From positions 1 to 64,000 of the forward strand of contig CBFGXE010000004.1 in the NCBI GenBank assembly GCA_965652645.1: DNA of 64,000 nucleotides. The letters run 5' to 3'. Origin of the DNA: ZC4RG30 sp965652645 (GTDB lineage: Bacteria > Pseudomonadota > Gammaproteobacteria > Steroidobacterales > Steroidobacteraceae). How positions within the stretch are numbered: the first letter of the stretch is position 1; each line of letters opens with the position of its first letter. The notes under the pieces are model-generated. The model worked only from the letters and a program-made list of their open reading frames with translations. It was not told the DNA's origin and made no database searches. Made by a program: the position numbers and the translations under genes. Below are positions 11,991 through 23,410 of this stretch, piece by piece.

Positions 11991-12039
11991 CCGGTGTGAC
12001 CACGGTAGCCGGTGAGGGGCGGCTACCGTAGCACACCGG
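11991..12039 (-). promoter_or_regulatory. 17-bp stem-loop in the ftsZ-lpxC spacer, against the lpxC start
   Basis: Two nested perfect inverted repeats are seen: an outer one, CCGGTGTG (11991-11998) with CACACCGG (12032-12039), and an inner one, ACGGTAGCC (12002-12010) with GGCTACCGT (12021-12029). They are separated by a small internal loop of 3 and 2 bases, and the apical loop is 10 bases. The structure fills most of the 61-base spacer and ends three bases before the lpxC start codon. No T-run follows, so it is not a standard terminator. It may control lpxC translation or protect or process the 3' end of the ftsZ mRNA. Confidence 0.6.
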
Positions 12040-12048
12040 CGTTACACC

Positions 12049-13278
12049 TCAATCCGCCTGGCGGCGCAGGAAGGCGGGGATGTCCAGCAGTTCCTCGTCC
12101 ATCGCCGGGGCACCCATGCCGTCACCCACGGCACGCGCCAGGCGCTGCACGGCCGGCCTGTCGAAGCCTTCGTAGTTGGCCGGCACCGGCGAGAGCGTCG
12201 GGGCAGGCTGGCGGCGGGGCGCCGGACGGCTGGCCGCCTCGCGCTGCGGGGCGGCTTCGCGCGCCGGCTCGCGGTACGTGGCGGTGGCAAAACCCTCGCG
12301 GCCGCGGCCGTGGTGCTGGGCGGAACGGTTGAGGCCGGTGGCCACCACCGTCACGCGCAGCTCGTCGGACATCTCCGGGTCGATCACGGTGCCCACCACC
12401 ACGGTGGCATCGTCGGAGGCGAACTGCTTCACGATGGTGCCCACTTCCTGGAACTCGCCGATCGACAGGTCCATGCCGGCGGTGACGTTGACCAGGATGC
12501 CGTGCGCATCGGCCAGGTCCACGTGCTCCAGCAGCGGCGACGACACGGCGGCCTCGGCTGCGGTGCGCGCGCGCTCGGCGCCACGGCCGGAGCCGCTGCC
12601 CATCATCGCCATGCCGGTCTCGCTCATCACCGTGCGCACGTCGGCGAAGTCCACGTTGATGAGGCCGGGACGGGTGATCAGCTCGGCGATGCCCTGCACC
12701 GCGCCCTGCAGCACCTCGTTGGCGGACTTGAAGGCGTCCAGCAGCGTGGTCGAACCGCCCAGCACGGTCAGCAGCTTCTGGTTGGGAATGGTGATCAGCG
12801 AGTCCACGTACTTGGACAGCTCGGCGATGCCCGAGTCGGCCGCGCGGTGGCGCTTGCCGCCTTCCATGTCGAAGGGACGGGTGACCACCGCCACCGTGAG
12901 GATGCCCAGCTCCTTGGCCAGCTGCGCCACCACGGGCGCCGCGCCGGTGCCGGTGCCGCCACCCATGCCGGCGGTGATGAACAGCATGTCGGAGCCGTCG
13001 ATGAGCTCGATGAGCCGCTCGCGATCCTCCAGCGCGGCCGCGCGGCCGACCTCCGGGTTCGCACCAGCGCCCAGTCCCTTGGTGATGTCGCTGCCGATCT
13101 GCAGCGCGGTCTTCACCTTGGAGTGCTTGAGGGCCTGCGCATCGGTGTTGATGCACATGAACTCCACGCCCTCGATCCCCGAGGTGACCATGTGCGCCAC
13201 GGCATTGCCGCCGCCGCCGCCCACGCCGATGACCTTGATTACAGCGTTCTGGCTGTACGCATCCATTACTTCAAACAT
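12049..13278 (-). CDS. ftsZ: Cell division GTPase FtsZ
   Basis: FtsZ is the tubulin-like GTPase that forms the Z-ring. The 409-residue protein has the tubulin signature GGGTGTG (residues 106-112), the NTDAQAL nucleotide loop and the T7-loop region (NVDFADVRTVM). A Pro/Arg-rich variable linker (about 325-395) leads to the conserved C-terminal peptide DIPAFLRR, which binds FtsA and ZipA. It follows ftsA by 96 bases and ends 61 bases before lpxC. Confidence 0.98.
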   Translation of the reverse strand: MFEVMDAYSQNAVIKVIGVGGGGGNAVAHMVTSGIEGVEFMCINTDAQALKHSKVKTALQIGSDITKGLGAGANPEVGRAAALEDRERLIELIDGSDMLFITAGMGGGTGTGAAPVVAQLAKELGILTVAVVTRPFDMEGGKRHRAADSGIAELSKYVDSLITIPNQKLLTVLGGSTTLLDAFKSANEVLQGAVQGIAELITRPGLINVDFADVRTVMSETGMAMMGSGSGRGAERARTAAEAAVSSPLLEHVDLADAHGILVNVTAGMDLSIGEFQEVGTIVKQFASDDATVVVGTVIDPEMSDELRVTVVATGLNRSAQHHGRGREGFATATYREPAREAAPQREAASRPAPRRQPAPTLSPVPANYEGFDRPAVQRLARAVGDGMGAPAMDEELLDIPAFLRRQAD

Positions 13279-13374
13279 GGCTGATGACTCCTCACTTTAA
13301 GAACGAACTCGAACCCGCGAACCGAACCAACCCGTTTTCCCTGGACCACGCCGCTGCACGGCACGCGGCCCGCC

Positions 13375-14613
13375 TCAAAAATTCCCCTTGAACCACGACT
13401 GCATGCGCTCGAAGATGTTCTGCACGTTCACCGGCAGCACGCGTGTCTTGCCCGGTGGCCCCGCGTTGTCCCGCGCGTGCAGCAGCAGCCCCACGGCGGT
13501 CGAATAGATCGGGTTGCTCACCACGTCGGCGAGGCCCTTCACCTGGTGCTGCGGCACGCCCAGGCGCACCGGCATGTGGAAGATCTCCTCGGCCAGGTCG
13601 ATGGCCCCTTCCATGCGTGCGCTGCCGCCGGTGAGCACCACGCCGGCGGCGATGGCCTCCTCGAAGCCGCTGCGGCGCAGCTCGTCGCGCACCAGGCCGA
13701 AGAGTTCCTCGTAGCGCGGCTCCACCACCTCGGCCAGCGTCTGGCGCGCCAGGCGCCGCGCGGGGCGGTCACCCACGCTCGGCACCTCGATGCTCTCGTC
13801 GCTGTTGGCCAGCTGCGAGAGCGCGCAGGCGTAACGCACCTTGATGTCCTCGGCGTAGTGCGTGGGCGTGCGCATCGACACGGCGATGTCGTTGGTCACC
13901 TGGTCACCCGCGATGGGTATCACCGCGGTGTGCTGGATGGCGCCCTGGCTGAACAGGGCGATGTCGGTGGTGCCGCCGCCGATGTCCACCATGCACACGC
14001 CCAGCTCCTTCTCGTCGTCGGTGAGCACGGCGTGGCTGGAGGCCAGCTGCTCCAGCACGATGTCCTCGACGGTGAGGCCGCAGCGCTGCACGCACTTGAT
14101 GATGTTCTGCGCGGCGCTGTCGGCGCCGGTGACGATGTGCACCTTGGCTTCCAGGCGCACGCCGGACATGCCGATGGGATCGCGGATGCCCTCCTGGCCG
14201 TCGATGATGTATTCCTGCGGCAGCACGTGCAGGATGCGCTGGTCGGCGGGGATGGCCACGGCCTTGGCCGCGTCGATCACGTTCTGCACGTCCACGTCGG
14301 TGACCTCGCGGTCACGGATGCCGACGATGCCGTGGGAATTCAGGCTCCTCACGTGGCTGCCGGCGATGCCGGCATACACGGAGTGGATCTCGCAGCCGGC
14401 CATCAGCTCGGCCTCCTCCACCGCGCGCTGGATGGACTGCACGGTGGACTCGATGTTCACCACCACGCCCTTCTTCAGCCCGCGGGAGGGATGCGAGCCC
14501 AGCCCCACCACCTCGATGCCGCCGTCGGCACCGATCTCGCCCACCAGGGCGACCACCTTGGATGTACCGATGTCCAGACCCACGATCAGGGGCCTCTCAC
14601 CTCGTTTAGCCAC
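13375..14613 (-). CDS. ftsA: Cell division protein FtsA
   Basis: FtsA is the actin-like membrane tether of FtsZ. The start is GTG 14613 (MAKRGERPLIVGLDIGTSKVV), where the phosphate-1 loop begins at about residue 13. The phosphate-2 motif (VDIGGGTTDIALF) and the adenosine motif (GVVLTGGSARMEG) are also present. The C-terminal amphipathic membrane helix is visible as FERMQSWFKGNF. The start codon overlaps the end of ftsQ by eight bases. The 412-residue length is normal. Confidence 0.96.
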   Translation of the reverse strand: MAKRGERPLIVGLDIGTSKVVALVGEIGADGGIEVVGLGSHPSRGLKKGVVVNIESTVQSIQRAVEEAELMAGCEIHSVYAGIAGSHVRSLNSHGIVGIRDREVTDVDVQNVIDAAKAVAIPADQRILHVLPQEYIIDGQEGIRDPIGMSGVRLEAKVHIVTGADSAAQNIIKCVQRCGLTVEDIVLEQLASSHAVLTDDEKELGVCMVDIGGGTTDIALFSQGAIQHTAVIPIAGDQVTNDIAVSMRTPTHYAEDIKVRYACALSQLANSDESIEVPSVGDRPARRLARQTLAEVVEPRYEELFGLVRDELRRSGFEEAIAAGVVLTGGSARMEGAIDLAEEIFHMPVRLGVPQHQVKGLADVVSNPIYSTAVGLLLHARDNAGPPGKTRVLPVNVQNIFERMQSWFKGNF

Positions 14614-15388
14614 GCCTTGCTCCTCCAGAACCCGCGCGCCAGCCCACGGCAAAGCCGTTGGCATAGCGCAGGTCCACATAGGCAATCTCGCCGGCGCGCG
14701 CGGCTACCACGCGGGCCGCTGCGCGCAGGAAACGATCGAAGCGTTCATCGACATGCTCGCGGCCCAGCCGCAACGTGACGCCGTTGTCGAGCGCGATCTC
14801 CCAGGCGCCGCGCTCATCCAGCGTCAGGCGCGTCAGCCGCAGTCCCACGGCCACCAGCCGCGGCTCGGCATCGAGGAAACGGCCGGTCATCTCCGCCTGC
14901 TTGCCTTCCGGGCCCACCAGCTCCGGCAGTTCGGCCGGGATGAAACGCGAGTCCTGCACGAACATCTCGCCGCGCAGGTTCACCAGTCCATGCTCGCCCC
15001 AGCGCGCCACCGGCACCTGTTCGACCACCTGCACGGTGAGCGCGCGCGGCCAGCTGCGCGCCACGCTCACGCGATCCACCCAGGGAATGGCCTCGACGGC
15101 AAGCCGGATGCTGGCGAGGTCCACCGAAGCCATGCCCGCGCCGCCCATGGCGCCGCGCACGGCCTGCTCCACGTCCAGCGCCTGCACGCGCTGGAAGCGG
15201 CCGGAGATGGCCACGCGCTCCACTGGCTGGTCCAGCGCCAGGCGCAGCAACAGCACGGCACCGCCAACCAGCAGCACCACGGCACCGGCGCTGGCGATGC
15301 GGCGCCAGGGCAGGCGGATGCTGAACCGCGGCCCGTTCCCGGGACGGCGCCGGTTGCGCGGCACGGCCTTGTTGCGCCTGAGGATCAC
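14606..15388 (-). CDS. ftsQ: Cell division protein FtsQ
   Basis: FtsQ is the bitopic scaffold that binds FtsL/FtsB and recruits them to the divisome. An Arg-rich cytoplasmic N-terminus is followed by one membrane helix (about residues 32-51), a POTRA domain (about 56-125) and the beta domain. The start is GTG 15388, supported by a GGAGG sequence just upstream and by a GTGA overlap with the ddlB stop. It ends inside the first codons of ftsA. The 260-residue length is typical. Confidence 0.94.
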   Translation of the reverse strand: MILRRNKAVPRNRRRPGNGPRFSIRLPWRRIASAGAVVLLVGGAVLLLRLALDQPVERVAISGRFQRVQALDVEQAVRGAMGGAGMASVDLASIRLAVEAIPWVDRVSVARSWPRALTVQVVEQVPVARWGEHGLVNLRGEMFVQDSRFIPAELPELVGPEGKQAEMTGRFLDAEPRLVAVGLRLTRLTLDERGAWEIALDNGVTLRLGREHVDERFDRFLRAAARVVAARAGEIAYVDLRYANGFAVGWRAGSGGARRG

Positions 15389-16362
15389 TTCACCTCCTGG
15401 CGCGGCCGGCGCACGAAGCTGGTCTCCAGCACCTGCCAGCACAGCTCGTCGAAGTCGATGCCCACCGCGCGTGCGGCCATGGGCACCAGGCTGTGGTCGG
15501 TCATGCCCGGCACGGTGTTGATCTCCAGCAGCAGCGGCCGGCCCGTGTGGTCGGACATGAAGTCCACGCGGCCCCAGCCCTCGGCGCCCACGGCATCGAA
15601 GGCCGCCAGCGCAAGGCTGGCCATGTGTGCCTCGGCCTGCGCGGACAGGCCGGCCGGGCAGTGGTATTTCGTGTCGTTGCGGTGGTACTTGGCCTCGTAG
15701 TCGTAGAAGGCCTTGGCCGCCTCGATGCGGATGGCCGGCAGCACGCGCCGGTGCAGCACGGCCACGGTGTATTCGGCGCCGGCCAGCCACTTTTCGGCGA
15801 ACACCACGTCGTCGACGGCAGCGGCGGCACGCCAGGCCGGCTCCATCTCTTCCGGCGAGGTCACCTTGCTCATGCCCACGCTGGAACCCTGTGTGGCCGG
15901 CTTCACGATCAGCGGCAGGCCCAGCCGCTCCAGCGCCACCTGGCAGTCGGCCAGCGTGCGCAGCACCACCGACTCGGCGCTCATCACGCCCAGCGCGGCG
16001 GCCAGGCGCTTGGTGCGCAGCTTGTCCATGGCCAGTGCGGAACCGAGCACGCCGCTGCCGGTGTAGGGCAGGCCGAGCACCTCCAGCGCGCCCTGCGTGC
16101 TGCCGTCCTCGCCACCGGGCCCGTGCAGCACGATGCAGGCACGGTCGAAGCCACGGCCGGGCAGCTCGTGCAATGGCTCATCGCGCGGATCCACGCCATG
16201 GGCGTCGATGCCGCGCCGCTGCAGAGCGGCCAGCACCGCGCGGCCGGACACCAGCGAGACTTCCCGCTCGGTGGAACTGCCGCCGAACAACACGGCGACC
16301 TTGCCGAACTCGGCCGGATCGGTGATGCGCCGCAGGCGGGTGCGATCGTGGTCAAGCTTCAC
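15385..16362 (-). CDS. ddlB: D-alanine--D-alanine ligase
   Basis: Ddl joins two D-alanines with ATP in the cytoplasm to give the terminal dipeptide of the peptidoglycan stem. It is an ATP-grasp enzyme of 325 residues with VAVLFGGSSTEREVSL near the N-terminus, the HGPGGEDGSTQG substrate loop, KPATQGSSVG and the metal-binding end LEINTVPGMT. Its first about 18 residues form a short extension compared with E. coli DdlB. It is coupled to ftsQ and follows murB after 45 bases. Confidence 0.96.
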   Translation of the reverse strand: MKLDHDRTRLRRITDPAEFGKVAVLFGGSSTEREVSLVSGRAVLAALQRRGIDAHGVDPRDEPLHELPGRGFDRACIVLHGPGGEDGSTQGALEVLGLPYTGSGVLGSALAMDKLRTKRLAAALGVMSAESVVLRTLADCQVALERLGLPLIVKPATQGSSVGMSKVTSPEEMEPAWRAAAAVDDVVFAEKWLAGAEYTVAVLHRRVLPAIRIEAAKAFYDYEAKYHRNDTKYHCPAGLSAQAEAHMASLALAAFDAVGAEGWGRVDFMSDHTGRPLLLEINTVPGMTDHSLVPMAARAVGIDFDELCWQVLETSFVRRPRQEVK

Positions 16363-16407
16363 TGAAGCTGCTCCAGGTGGAATGTTGCAACGCTGTGCTG
16401 GCGGGCA

Positions 16408-17291
16408 TCAGGCTTCTCCCACCACGCGGCACTCGGGTACGAGCCGGCGGCCATGCTGCCGTTCCACCTCGGTGCGCACCTTGTCGATCAATGTCTCGAT
16501 GTCGCGGGCAGTAGCCGCGCCCTCGTTGACGATGAAATTGGCGTGCTTGGCCGATACCGCCGCGCCACCCACGCGCAGTCCCTTCAGGCCGGCGCTTTCG
16601 ATGAGGCGCGCGGCGTGGTCGCCGGGCGGATTGGTGAACACCGAACCGCAGCTCCATTCGCCGATGGGCTGCGTCTGGCGGCGGCGTTCCAGCAGCGCGC
16701 GCGTGGCCTCCTCGGAAGAGCCTTCCGGGAACTCGAAGTGCGCGGCGAGGAACCATTCCTCCGCCGGCGAATCGACGTGGCGGTAGCTGAAGTGGAACTC
16801 GGCGGCGGCGCGGCCGTGCACCTGGCCGTGGCGATCGACCGTCTCCACGCTGGCCACCCAGGGCCAGGTCTCGCCGCCGAAGGCGCCGGCATTCATCGCC
16901 AGCGCGCCACCCACGGTGCCGGGAATGCCGGTGAAGAACTCGGCCGGGCCGAGGTCCCAGCGGGCGCAGGCGCGGGCCAGCTTCGCGCAGGGCACGCCGG
17001 CCTCGGCATAGACGCCGCGCCCGCCGCGGCGCTCGAGCGCGGTGAGTGCCTCGCGCGTGGAGATCACCACGCCACGCACGCCGCCATCGCGCACCAGCAG
17101 GTTGCTGCCCAGGCCCAGCCACAGCAGCGGCACTTCCGGCGGCAGCTGGCGCAGGAAGGCGAGCAGGTCCTCGCGGCTTTCCGGCGTGAAGAAGACATCG
17201 GCCGGGCCACCCACATGCCAGGAGGTGTGGCGCGCCAGCGGCTCATCCAGGCGGATGCGCGACAGGAAGGCGGCAGGAGGCTGGTAGCGCA

Positions 17292-17295
<4 letters not shown>
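16408..17295 (-). CDS. murB: UDP-N-acetylenolpyruvoylglucosamine reductase (type II MurB)
   Basis: MurB reduces the enolpyruvyl group to lactyl, giving UDP-MurNAc, with FAD and NADPH. FAD-binding motifs LGLGSNLLV and GIPGTVGGALAMNAGAFG are present, as is the catalytic serine in SCGSVFTNPPG. At 295 residues and with the GSVFxNP pattern it is the shorter Bacillus-like type II enzyme, not the longer E. coli type I form. Its ATG overlaps the murC stop by four bases. Confidence 0.96.
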
Positions 17296-18733
<1,438 letters not shown>

Positions 18734-18737
<4 letters not shown>

Positions 18738-19825
18738 GCGCGTGCCTCCGCGGCCAGGCAGGCCTCCAGCAACTGCCGGGCGGCATCCGGCAGCGCCACG
18801 GCGCGCGCGGCTTCGGCCTTCTGCAGCAGGCCGGCGCGGCCGCCGCTGCACAGATTGACCAGTTCCCGGGCCAGCAGGTCACCGCTGAGCCGTGCGTCCG
18901 GCACCAGCACCGCTGCGCCGGCATCGACGAGGTGGCGGGCATTGTGCGTCTGGTGGTCGTCCACCGCATGGGGATAAGGCACCAGCACCGCACCGACGCC
19001 GGCGGCCGCAAGCTCTGCCACCGTCAGCGCGCCGGCACGGCATACCACCAGGTCCGCCCAGCCCAGGGCCCCGGCCACGTCGGCGATGAACGGCGTGACT
19101 TCGCCGTTGACGCCCGCGGCGGCATAGGCCGCACGCGCTGCATCCAGCAGCTTCTCGCCGGACTGGTGCCGCACGGCGAACGACAGCGACGTTTCCCGCG
19201 CCAGCACCGCCAGCGCCGCGGGCACGGCTTCATTGAGCCGTCGCGCACCCAGGCTGCCGCCCATCACCAGCAGGCGCAGCGGGCCCTCGCGCTGTGCAAA
19301 GCGTTCCGCCGGCGCCGGCAGCTGCGCGATCTCGGCGCGCACGGGATTGCCGATCAGGCGCACGCGCGGGCGACCGGCCAGCGCGGCGGGAAATGCAGTG
19401 AGCACCTCGCGCGCCAGCGGCGCGAGGCAACGATTGGTGAAGCCGGCGATGGCGTTCTGCTCATGGATCACCAGCGGCCGCCGGCACAGCCAGGCCGCAA
19501 GGCCACCCGGGCCGGTGACGAATCCGCCCAGCCCCACCACCACGCCGGGGCGATGGCGGCGCATCACGGCCAGCGCCTGCCACAGCGCGCGCGCCAGGTT
19601 GAAGGGTGCGGCCAGCAGCGTGAGCGCGCCCTTGCCGCGCAGGCCGCCCACGGTGAGCCATTCGATCGGGAATCCTTCGGCGGGCACCACGCGCGCTTCA
19701 AGGCCGCGGCGCGTGCCCAGCCACACCACCTCGCGCGAGCGCGCGCGCAACAGGCGGGCGAGCGCCAGCGCCGGGAAGACATGTCCACCCGTGCCGCCGG
19801 CCATGATGAGCACCGGTGCGCTCAT
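18734..19825 (-). CDS. murG: Lipid II synthase MurG (GlcNAc transferase)
   Basis: MurG transfers GlcNAc from UDP-GlcNAc to lipid I on the inner face of the membrane. The glycine-rich loops GGTGGH (residues 10-15) and GGSLGARRLNE, the acceptor-site HEQNAIAGFTN and the donor site CRAGALTVAELAA are all seen in this 363-residue GT-B enzyme. The ATG at 19825 overlaps the ftsW stop. It sits in the normal dcw position between ftsW and murC. Confidence 0.96.
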
Positions 19826-21003
19826 GCGCCCGCCTCCACCATCGCCCCGCGACGCGAACCGGCACTGGCGGCGCCGCGTGCACGCGCGCTGGCCTCGTGG
19901 TGCACGCGCAGCACCATGCCCACCCACACCAATGCCACCAGCAGGCTGCTGCGGCCGAAACTCATGAAGGGCAGCGTGAGGCCCTTGGTGGGCAGCACGC
20001 CGAGGTTCACGCCCACGTTGACCAGCGCCTGCGTGCCCACCCAGATGCCGAAAGCGGCCGCGATGCTGGCCTGGAAGGCAAGCCCGGCATTCGCGGCGGC
20101 GCGGGCGATGAACAGGGTGCGCCACACCAGCGCCAGGAACAGGGCCAGCGTGAGCAGGATGCCGGCCATGCCCAGCTCCTCGGCCAGCACGGCGAACAGG
20201 AAGTCGGTGTGCGCCTCGGGCAGGTAGAACAGCTTCTGCACGCTGTCGCCAAGTCCCACGCCGAACCACTCGCCGCGGCCGATGGCGATCAGCGACTGCG
20301 CCAGCTGGTAGCCGCAGTTGTCGGCCCTGGCCCAGGGATCCAGGAAGCAGGTGAGGCGTTCCAGGCGGTAGTCCGCCGAAACCATCAGCAGCGTGAAGCC
20401 CGCGCCGGCGGCGGCCACGCACAGCAATACCCAGCGCAGGCGCGCGCCGGCCAGGAACAGCAGGCCGAAGGCGGTGACGAACAGCACCGCGGCGGCGCCG
20501 AAGTCCGGCTCCATCAGCAGCATCAGGCTGAATGCGAAGGTCACGCCCAGCGGCTTCACCAGGCCGGCGAGGGATCCACGCAGTTCCTCCTCGCGCCGCG
20601 CGGCATAGGCGGCCACCCAGCACAGCACCAGCACGCGCACCAGCTCCGAGGGCTGCAGGTTGACGCCGGCGAGGCGGATCCAGCGGCGGCTGCCGTTCAC
20701 CTCATGCCCGATGCCGGGCATCAGCACGGCCAGCAGCAGCAGTGCCGCGAGGACAAGCAGGTGGTTGGCATACCTGAAGTAGAAGGAAGTGGGGATCAGT
20801 GCCACCACCACGGCGCCCAGCACGCCCACCACGGCCACGGCGAGCTGCGCCTTCACGAAGAAGAGGAAGTCGCCGGTTTCCTGCGCTGCCTTCGAGACCG
20901 AGGCCGAGGCCAGCATCACCAGCCCCAGCAGCAGGATGGCCAGCACGATGCCCACCAGCACCGGGTCCAGTGAATAACCGCCGTTGGCACGCTGCGCGCT
21001 CAT
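19822..21003 (-). CDS. ftsW: SEDS peptidoglycan polymerase FtsW
   Basis: FtsW is the septal peptidoglycan glycosyltransferase that works with FtsI. The 393-residue polytopic protein has about ten membrane helices and SEDS hallmarks: GSRRWIRL, LQPSELVRV, MEPDFGAA (with the catalytic Asp) and PEAHTDFLFAVLAEELG. The start ATG 21003 overlaps the murD stop, and the gene overlaps murG at its end. Confidence 0.95.
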   Translation of the reverse strand: MSAQRANGGYSLDPVLVGIVLAILLLGLVMLASASVSKAAQETGDFLFFVKAQLAVAVVGVLGAVVVALIPTSFYFRYANHLLVLAALLLLAVLMPGIGHEVNGSRRWIRLAGVNLQPSELVRVLVLCWVAAYAARREEELRGSLAGLVKPLGVTFAFSLMLLMEPDFGAAAVLFVTAFGLLFLAGARLRWVLLCVAAAGAGFTLLMVSADYRLERLTCFLDPWARADNCGYQLAQSLIAIGRGEWFGVGLGDSVQKLFYLPEAHTDFLFAVLAEELGMAGILLTLALFLALVWRTLFIARAAANAGLAFQASIAAAFGIWVGTQALVNVGVNLGVLPTKGLTLPFMSFGRSSLLVALVWVGMVLRVHHEASARARGAASAGSRRGAMVEAGA

Positions 21004-22325
21004 GCCGCGAGGCTCCCTACCGCATCGGCGAACACCTCGCCGCGATGCGCGTAGTCACGGAACATGTCGAGGCTGGCGCAGGCCGGTGACAGCAGCACGG
21101 TGTCGCCGGGCAGCGCCGCGCGTGCCGCGGCGACCACGGCCTCTTCGAGCGTGGCACAGCGTTCGGTGGGACATGCCCCGGCCAGGGCGGCCTCGATGCG
21201 CGCCGCGTCGCGGCCGATGGTGAGCACGCGCCGCACCTTGCCGGCAAAGGCAGCCGCCAGCGGCGAGAAATCCTGGTTCTTGCCGTCGCCGCCGGCGATC
21301 ACCAGCAGCGGCCCGGGGAAGCCGGCCACCGCCGCGAGCGTGGCGCCCACATTGGTGCCCTTGGAGTCATTCACGTAGCGCACGCCGCGCACGTCGCGCA
21401 CGAAGGCCGCGCGATGCGGCAGGCCGGGGAAGTCGCGCAACGCGGCCAGCATGGATTCCAGGTCCAGGCCCAGGGCCTCGCCCATGGCCAGTGCGGCCAG
21501 GGCGTTGGCGGCGTTGTGGCGGCCGACAATCTTGAGCTCGTCCATGGCGATGAGGCGCTCGGCTCCGCGGCACAGCCAGTCGCGGCCGGTTTCCGTGGCG
21601 AGCCGGAAGTCCGCTCCCGCGGCTCCGTTGACCGAGAAGGTCAGCGTGCGCTGGGTTTCGCGCGCCATCGCGGCCACGGCGGGATCATCAAGGTTGATCA
21701 CGGCCGTGGCGCAGCGGTCGAAGATGCGCGACTTGGCCGCCGCGTAGGCAGCCATGTCCGCGTAGCGGTCCATGTGGTCGGGCGTGACGTTCAGCACCGT
21801 GGCGGCTTCCAGCACCAGCGTGCTGGTGGTCTCCAGCTGGTAGCTGGACAGCTCCAGCACGTACAGCCTGGTGCCCTCCTCGTTGAGCAGGTCCAGTGCG
21901 GGCGGCCCGAGGTTGCCGCCGGCGCGCGCGCGATGGCCGGCACGGCTGGCCATGCGCGCCACCAGCGTGGTGACCGTGCTCTTGCCATTGGTGCCCGTGA
22001 TGCCGGCCACCGGATGTGCGCCGCTGCGCGCGAACAGCTCGATGTCGCCGATGACCTCGATGCCGCGGGCACGCGCCGCGGCGAAGAACGGGTCGTCCTG
22101 CGGCAGGCCGGGCGAGGCCACCACCAGCTCCGCGCCTTCCAGCAGCGACATGTCCAGTCCGCCCAGGGACAGGCGCAGGCCGGGAAAGGCCTCGCGCAGG
22201 GATCCAATGCCCGGGGGTTCACTGCGCGTGTCGGTGGCGGAGATCATCCAGCCGCGCGCGCGCAGGTGGCGGATCACCGACTGCCCGGTGTTGCCCAGCC
22301 CCGCGATGACGGCCAGTCGTCCCAT
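21000..22325 (-). CDS. murD: UDP-N-acetylmuramoylalanine--D-glutamate ligase
   Basis: MurD adds D-glutamate to UDP-MurNAc-L-Ala. The P-loop GTNGKST is at residues 111-117. ELSSYQLE, NVTPDHMDRY and NDSKGTNVGAT are further Mur-ligase motifs. The ATG at 22325 shares bases with the mraY stop (TGATG), so I preferred it to the TTG three bases upstream. The 441-residue protein has the expected three-domain length. Confidence 0.96.
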   Translation of the reverse strand: MGRLAVIAGLGNTGQSVIRHLRARGWMISATDTRSEPPGIGSLREAFPGLRLSLGGLDMSLLEGAELVVASPGLPQDDPFFAAARARGIEVIGDIELFARSGAHPVAGITGTNGKSTVTTLVARMASRAGHRARAGGNLGPPALDLLNEEGTRLYVLELSSYQLETTSTLVLEAATVLNVTPDHMDRYADMAAYAAAKSRIFDRCATAVINLDDPAVAAMARETQRTLTFSVNGAAGADFRLATETGRDWLCRGAERLIAMDELKIVGRHNAANALAALAMGEALGLDLESMLAALRDFPGLPHRAAFVRDVRGVRYVNDSKGTNVGATLAAVAGFPGPLLVIAGGDGKNQDFSPLAAAFAGKVRRVLTIGRDAARIEAALAGACPTERCATLEEAVVAAARAALPGDTVLLSPACASLDMFRDYAHRGEVFADAVGSLAA

Positions 22326-23410
22326 CAACGCACCTTCAGGGTCGCAAGACCCATCAGCACCAACAGCAGGCTGATGATCCAGAAACGCACGATGACCTTC
22401 GGCTCGGCCCAGCCCTTCAGCTCGAAGTGGTGGTGGATGGGCGCCATGCGGAACAGGCGCTTGCCGGTGAGCTTGTACGAGGCCACCTGCAGGATCACCG
22501 AGGCGGTCTCGAGCACGAAGATGCCACCCATCAGCAGCACCACGATTTCCTGGCGCACGATCACGGCCACCACGCCCAGCGCGCCGCCGAGCGCCAGCGC
22601 GCCCACGTCACCCATGAACACCTGCGCCGGATAGGTGTTGAACCAGAGGAAACCCAGCCCCGCGCCGGCCATGGCGCCACAGAAGATGGCCAGCTCGCCG
22701 GCGCCCGGCACGGCCGGAATGCCGAGGTAGGGTGCATAGATGGCGTTGCCGCTGGCCCAGGCGAAGATGCCCAGGCCCACCGCCACCATCACCGCCGGCA
22801 TGATGGCCAGGCCGTCGAGCCCGTCGGTGAGGTTCACCGCATTGCTCATGCCCACGATCATCAGGTAGGTGAGCACGACGTAGGCGGCCATGCTCATCGG
22901 CAGCGCCACCTGCTTGAAGAAAGGAACGAAGAAGCTGGTCTCGGCGGGACTCTTCTGCGTGTACCACAGCACCAGCGCGGCACCGAGGCCCGCCACCGAC
23001 AGCCAGAAGTACTTCCAGCGCGGCGCCAGGCCCTTGCTGTTGCGGACCACCAGCTTCAGGTAGTCGTCGTAGAAACCCACCAGTCCGCACAGCAGCAGCA
23101 CGCCCAGCACCACCCACACGTAGCGGTTGGACAGGTCTGCCCACAGCAGCGTGGCGATGGAGATGGCCACGATGATCAGCGTGCCGCCCATGGTGGGCGT
23201 GCCGGCCTTCTTCAGGTGGGTCTGCGGACCGTCGTCGCGCACCACCTGCCCCACCTGGTAGCGCGACAGCCAGCGGATCATCGACGGGCCGATCAGCCAG
23301 GAGATGGCCAGCGCCGAGATCACCGCGAGGATGGTGCGCAGCGTGAGGTACTGGAATACGTTGAAAAACGATTCCGCGTTGGCGAACTGCTTGCTCAGCC
23401 AGTACAGCAT
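22325..23410 (-). CDS. mraY: Phospho-MurNAc-pentapeptide translocase MraY
   Basis: MraY moves phospho-MurNAc-pentapeptide onto undecaprenyl phosphate to form lipid I. The 361-residue polytopic protein carries the family aspartates in FYDDYLK and NLTDGLDGLA, and the HHHFELKGW motif in a cytoplasmic loop. Length and order of membrane helices are normal. Its ATG overlaps the murF stop by one base and its stop overlaps murD. Confidence 0.97.
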   Translation of the reverse strand: MLYWLSKQFANAESFFNVFQYLTLRTILAVISALAISWLIGPSMIRWLSRYQVGQVVRDDGPQTHLKKAGTPTMGGTLIIVAISIATLLWADLSNRYVWVVLGVLLLCGLVGFYDDYLKLVVRNSKGLAPRWKYFWLSVAGLGAALVLWYTQKSPAETSFFVPFFKQVALPMSMAAYVVLTYLMIVGMSNAVNLTDGLDGLAIMPAVMVAVGLGIFAWASGNAIYAPYLGIPAVPGAGELAIFCGAMAGAGLGFLWFNTYPAQVFMGDVGALALGGALGVVAVIVRQEIVVLLMGGIFVLETASVILQVASYKLTGKRLFRMAPIHHHFELKGWAEPKVIVRFWIISLLLVLMGLATLKVR

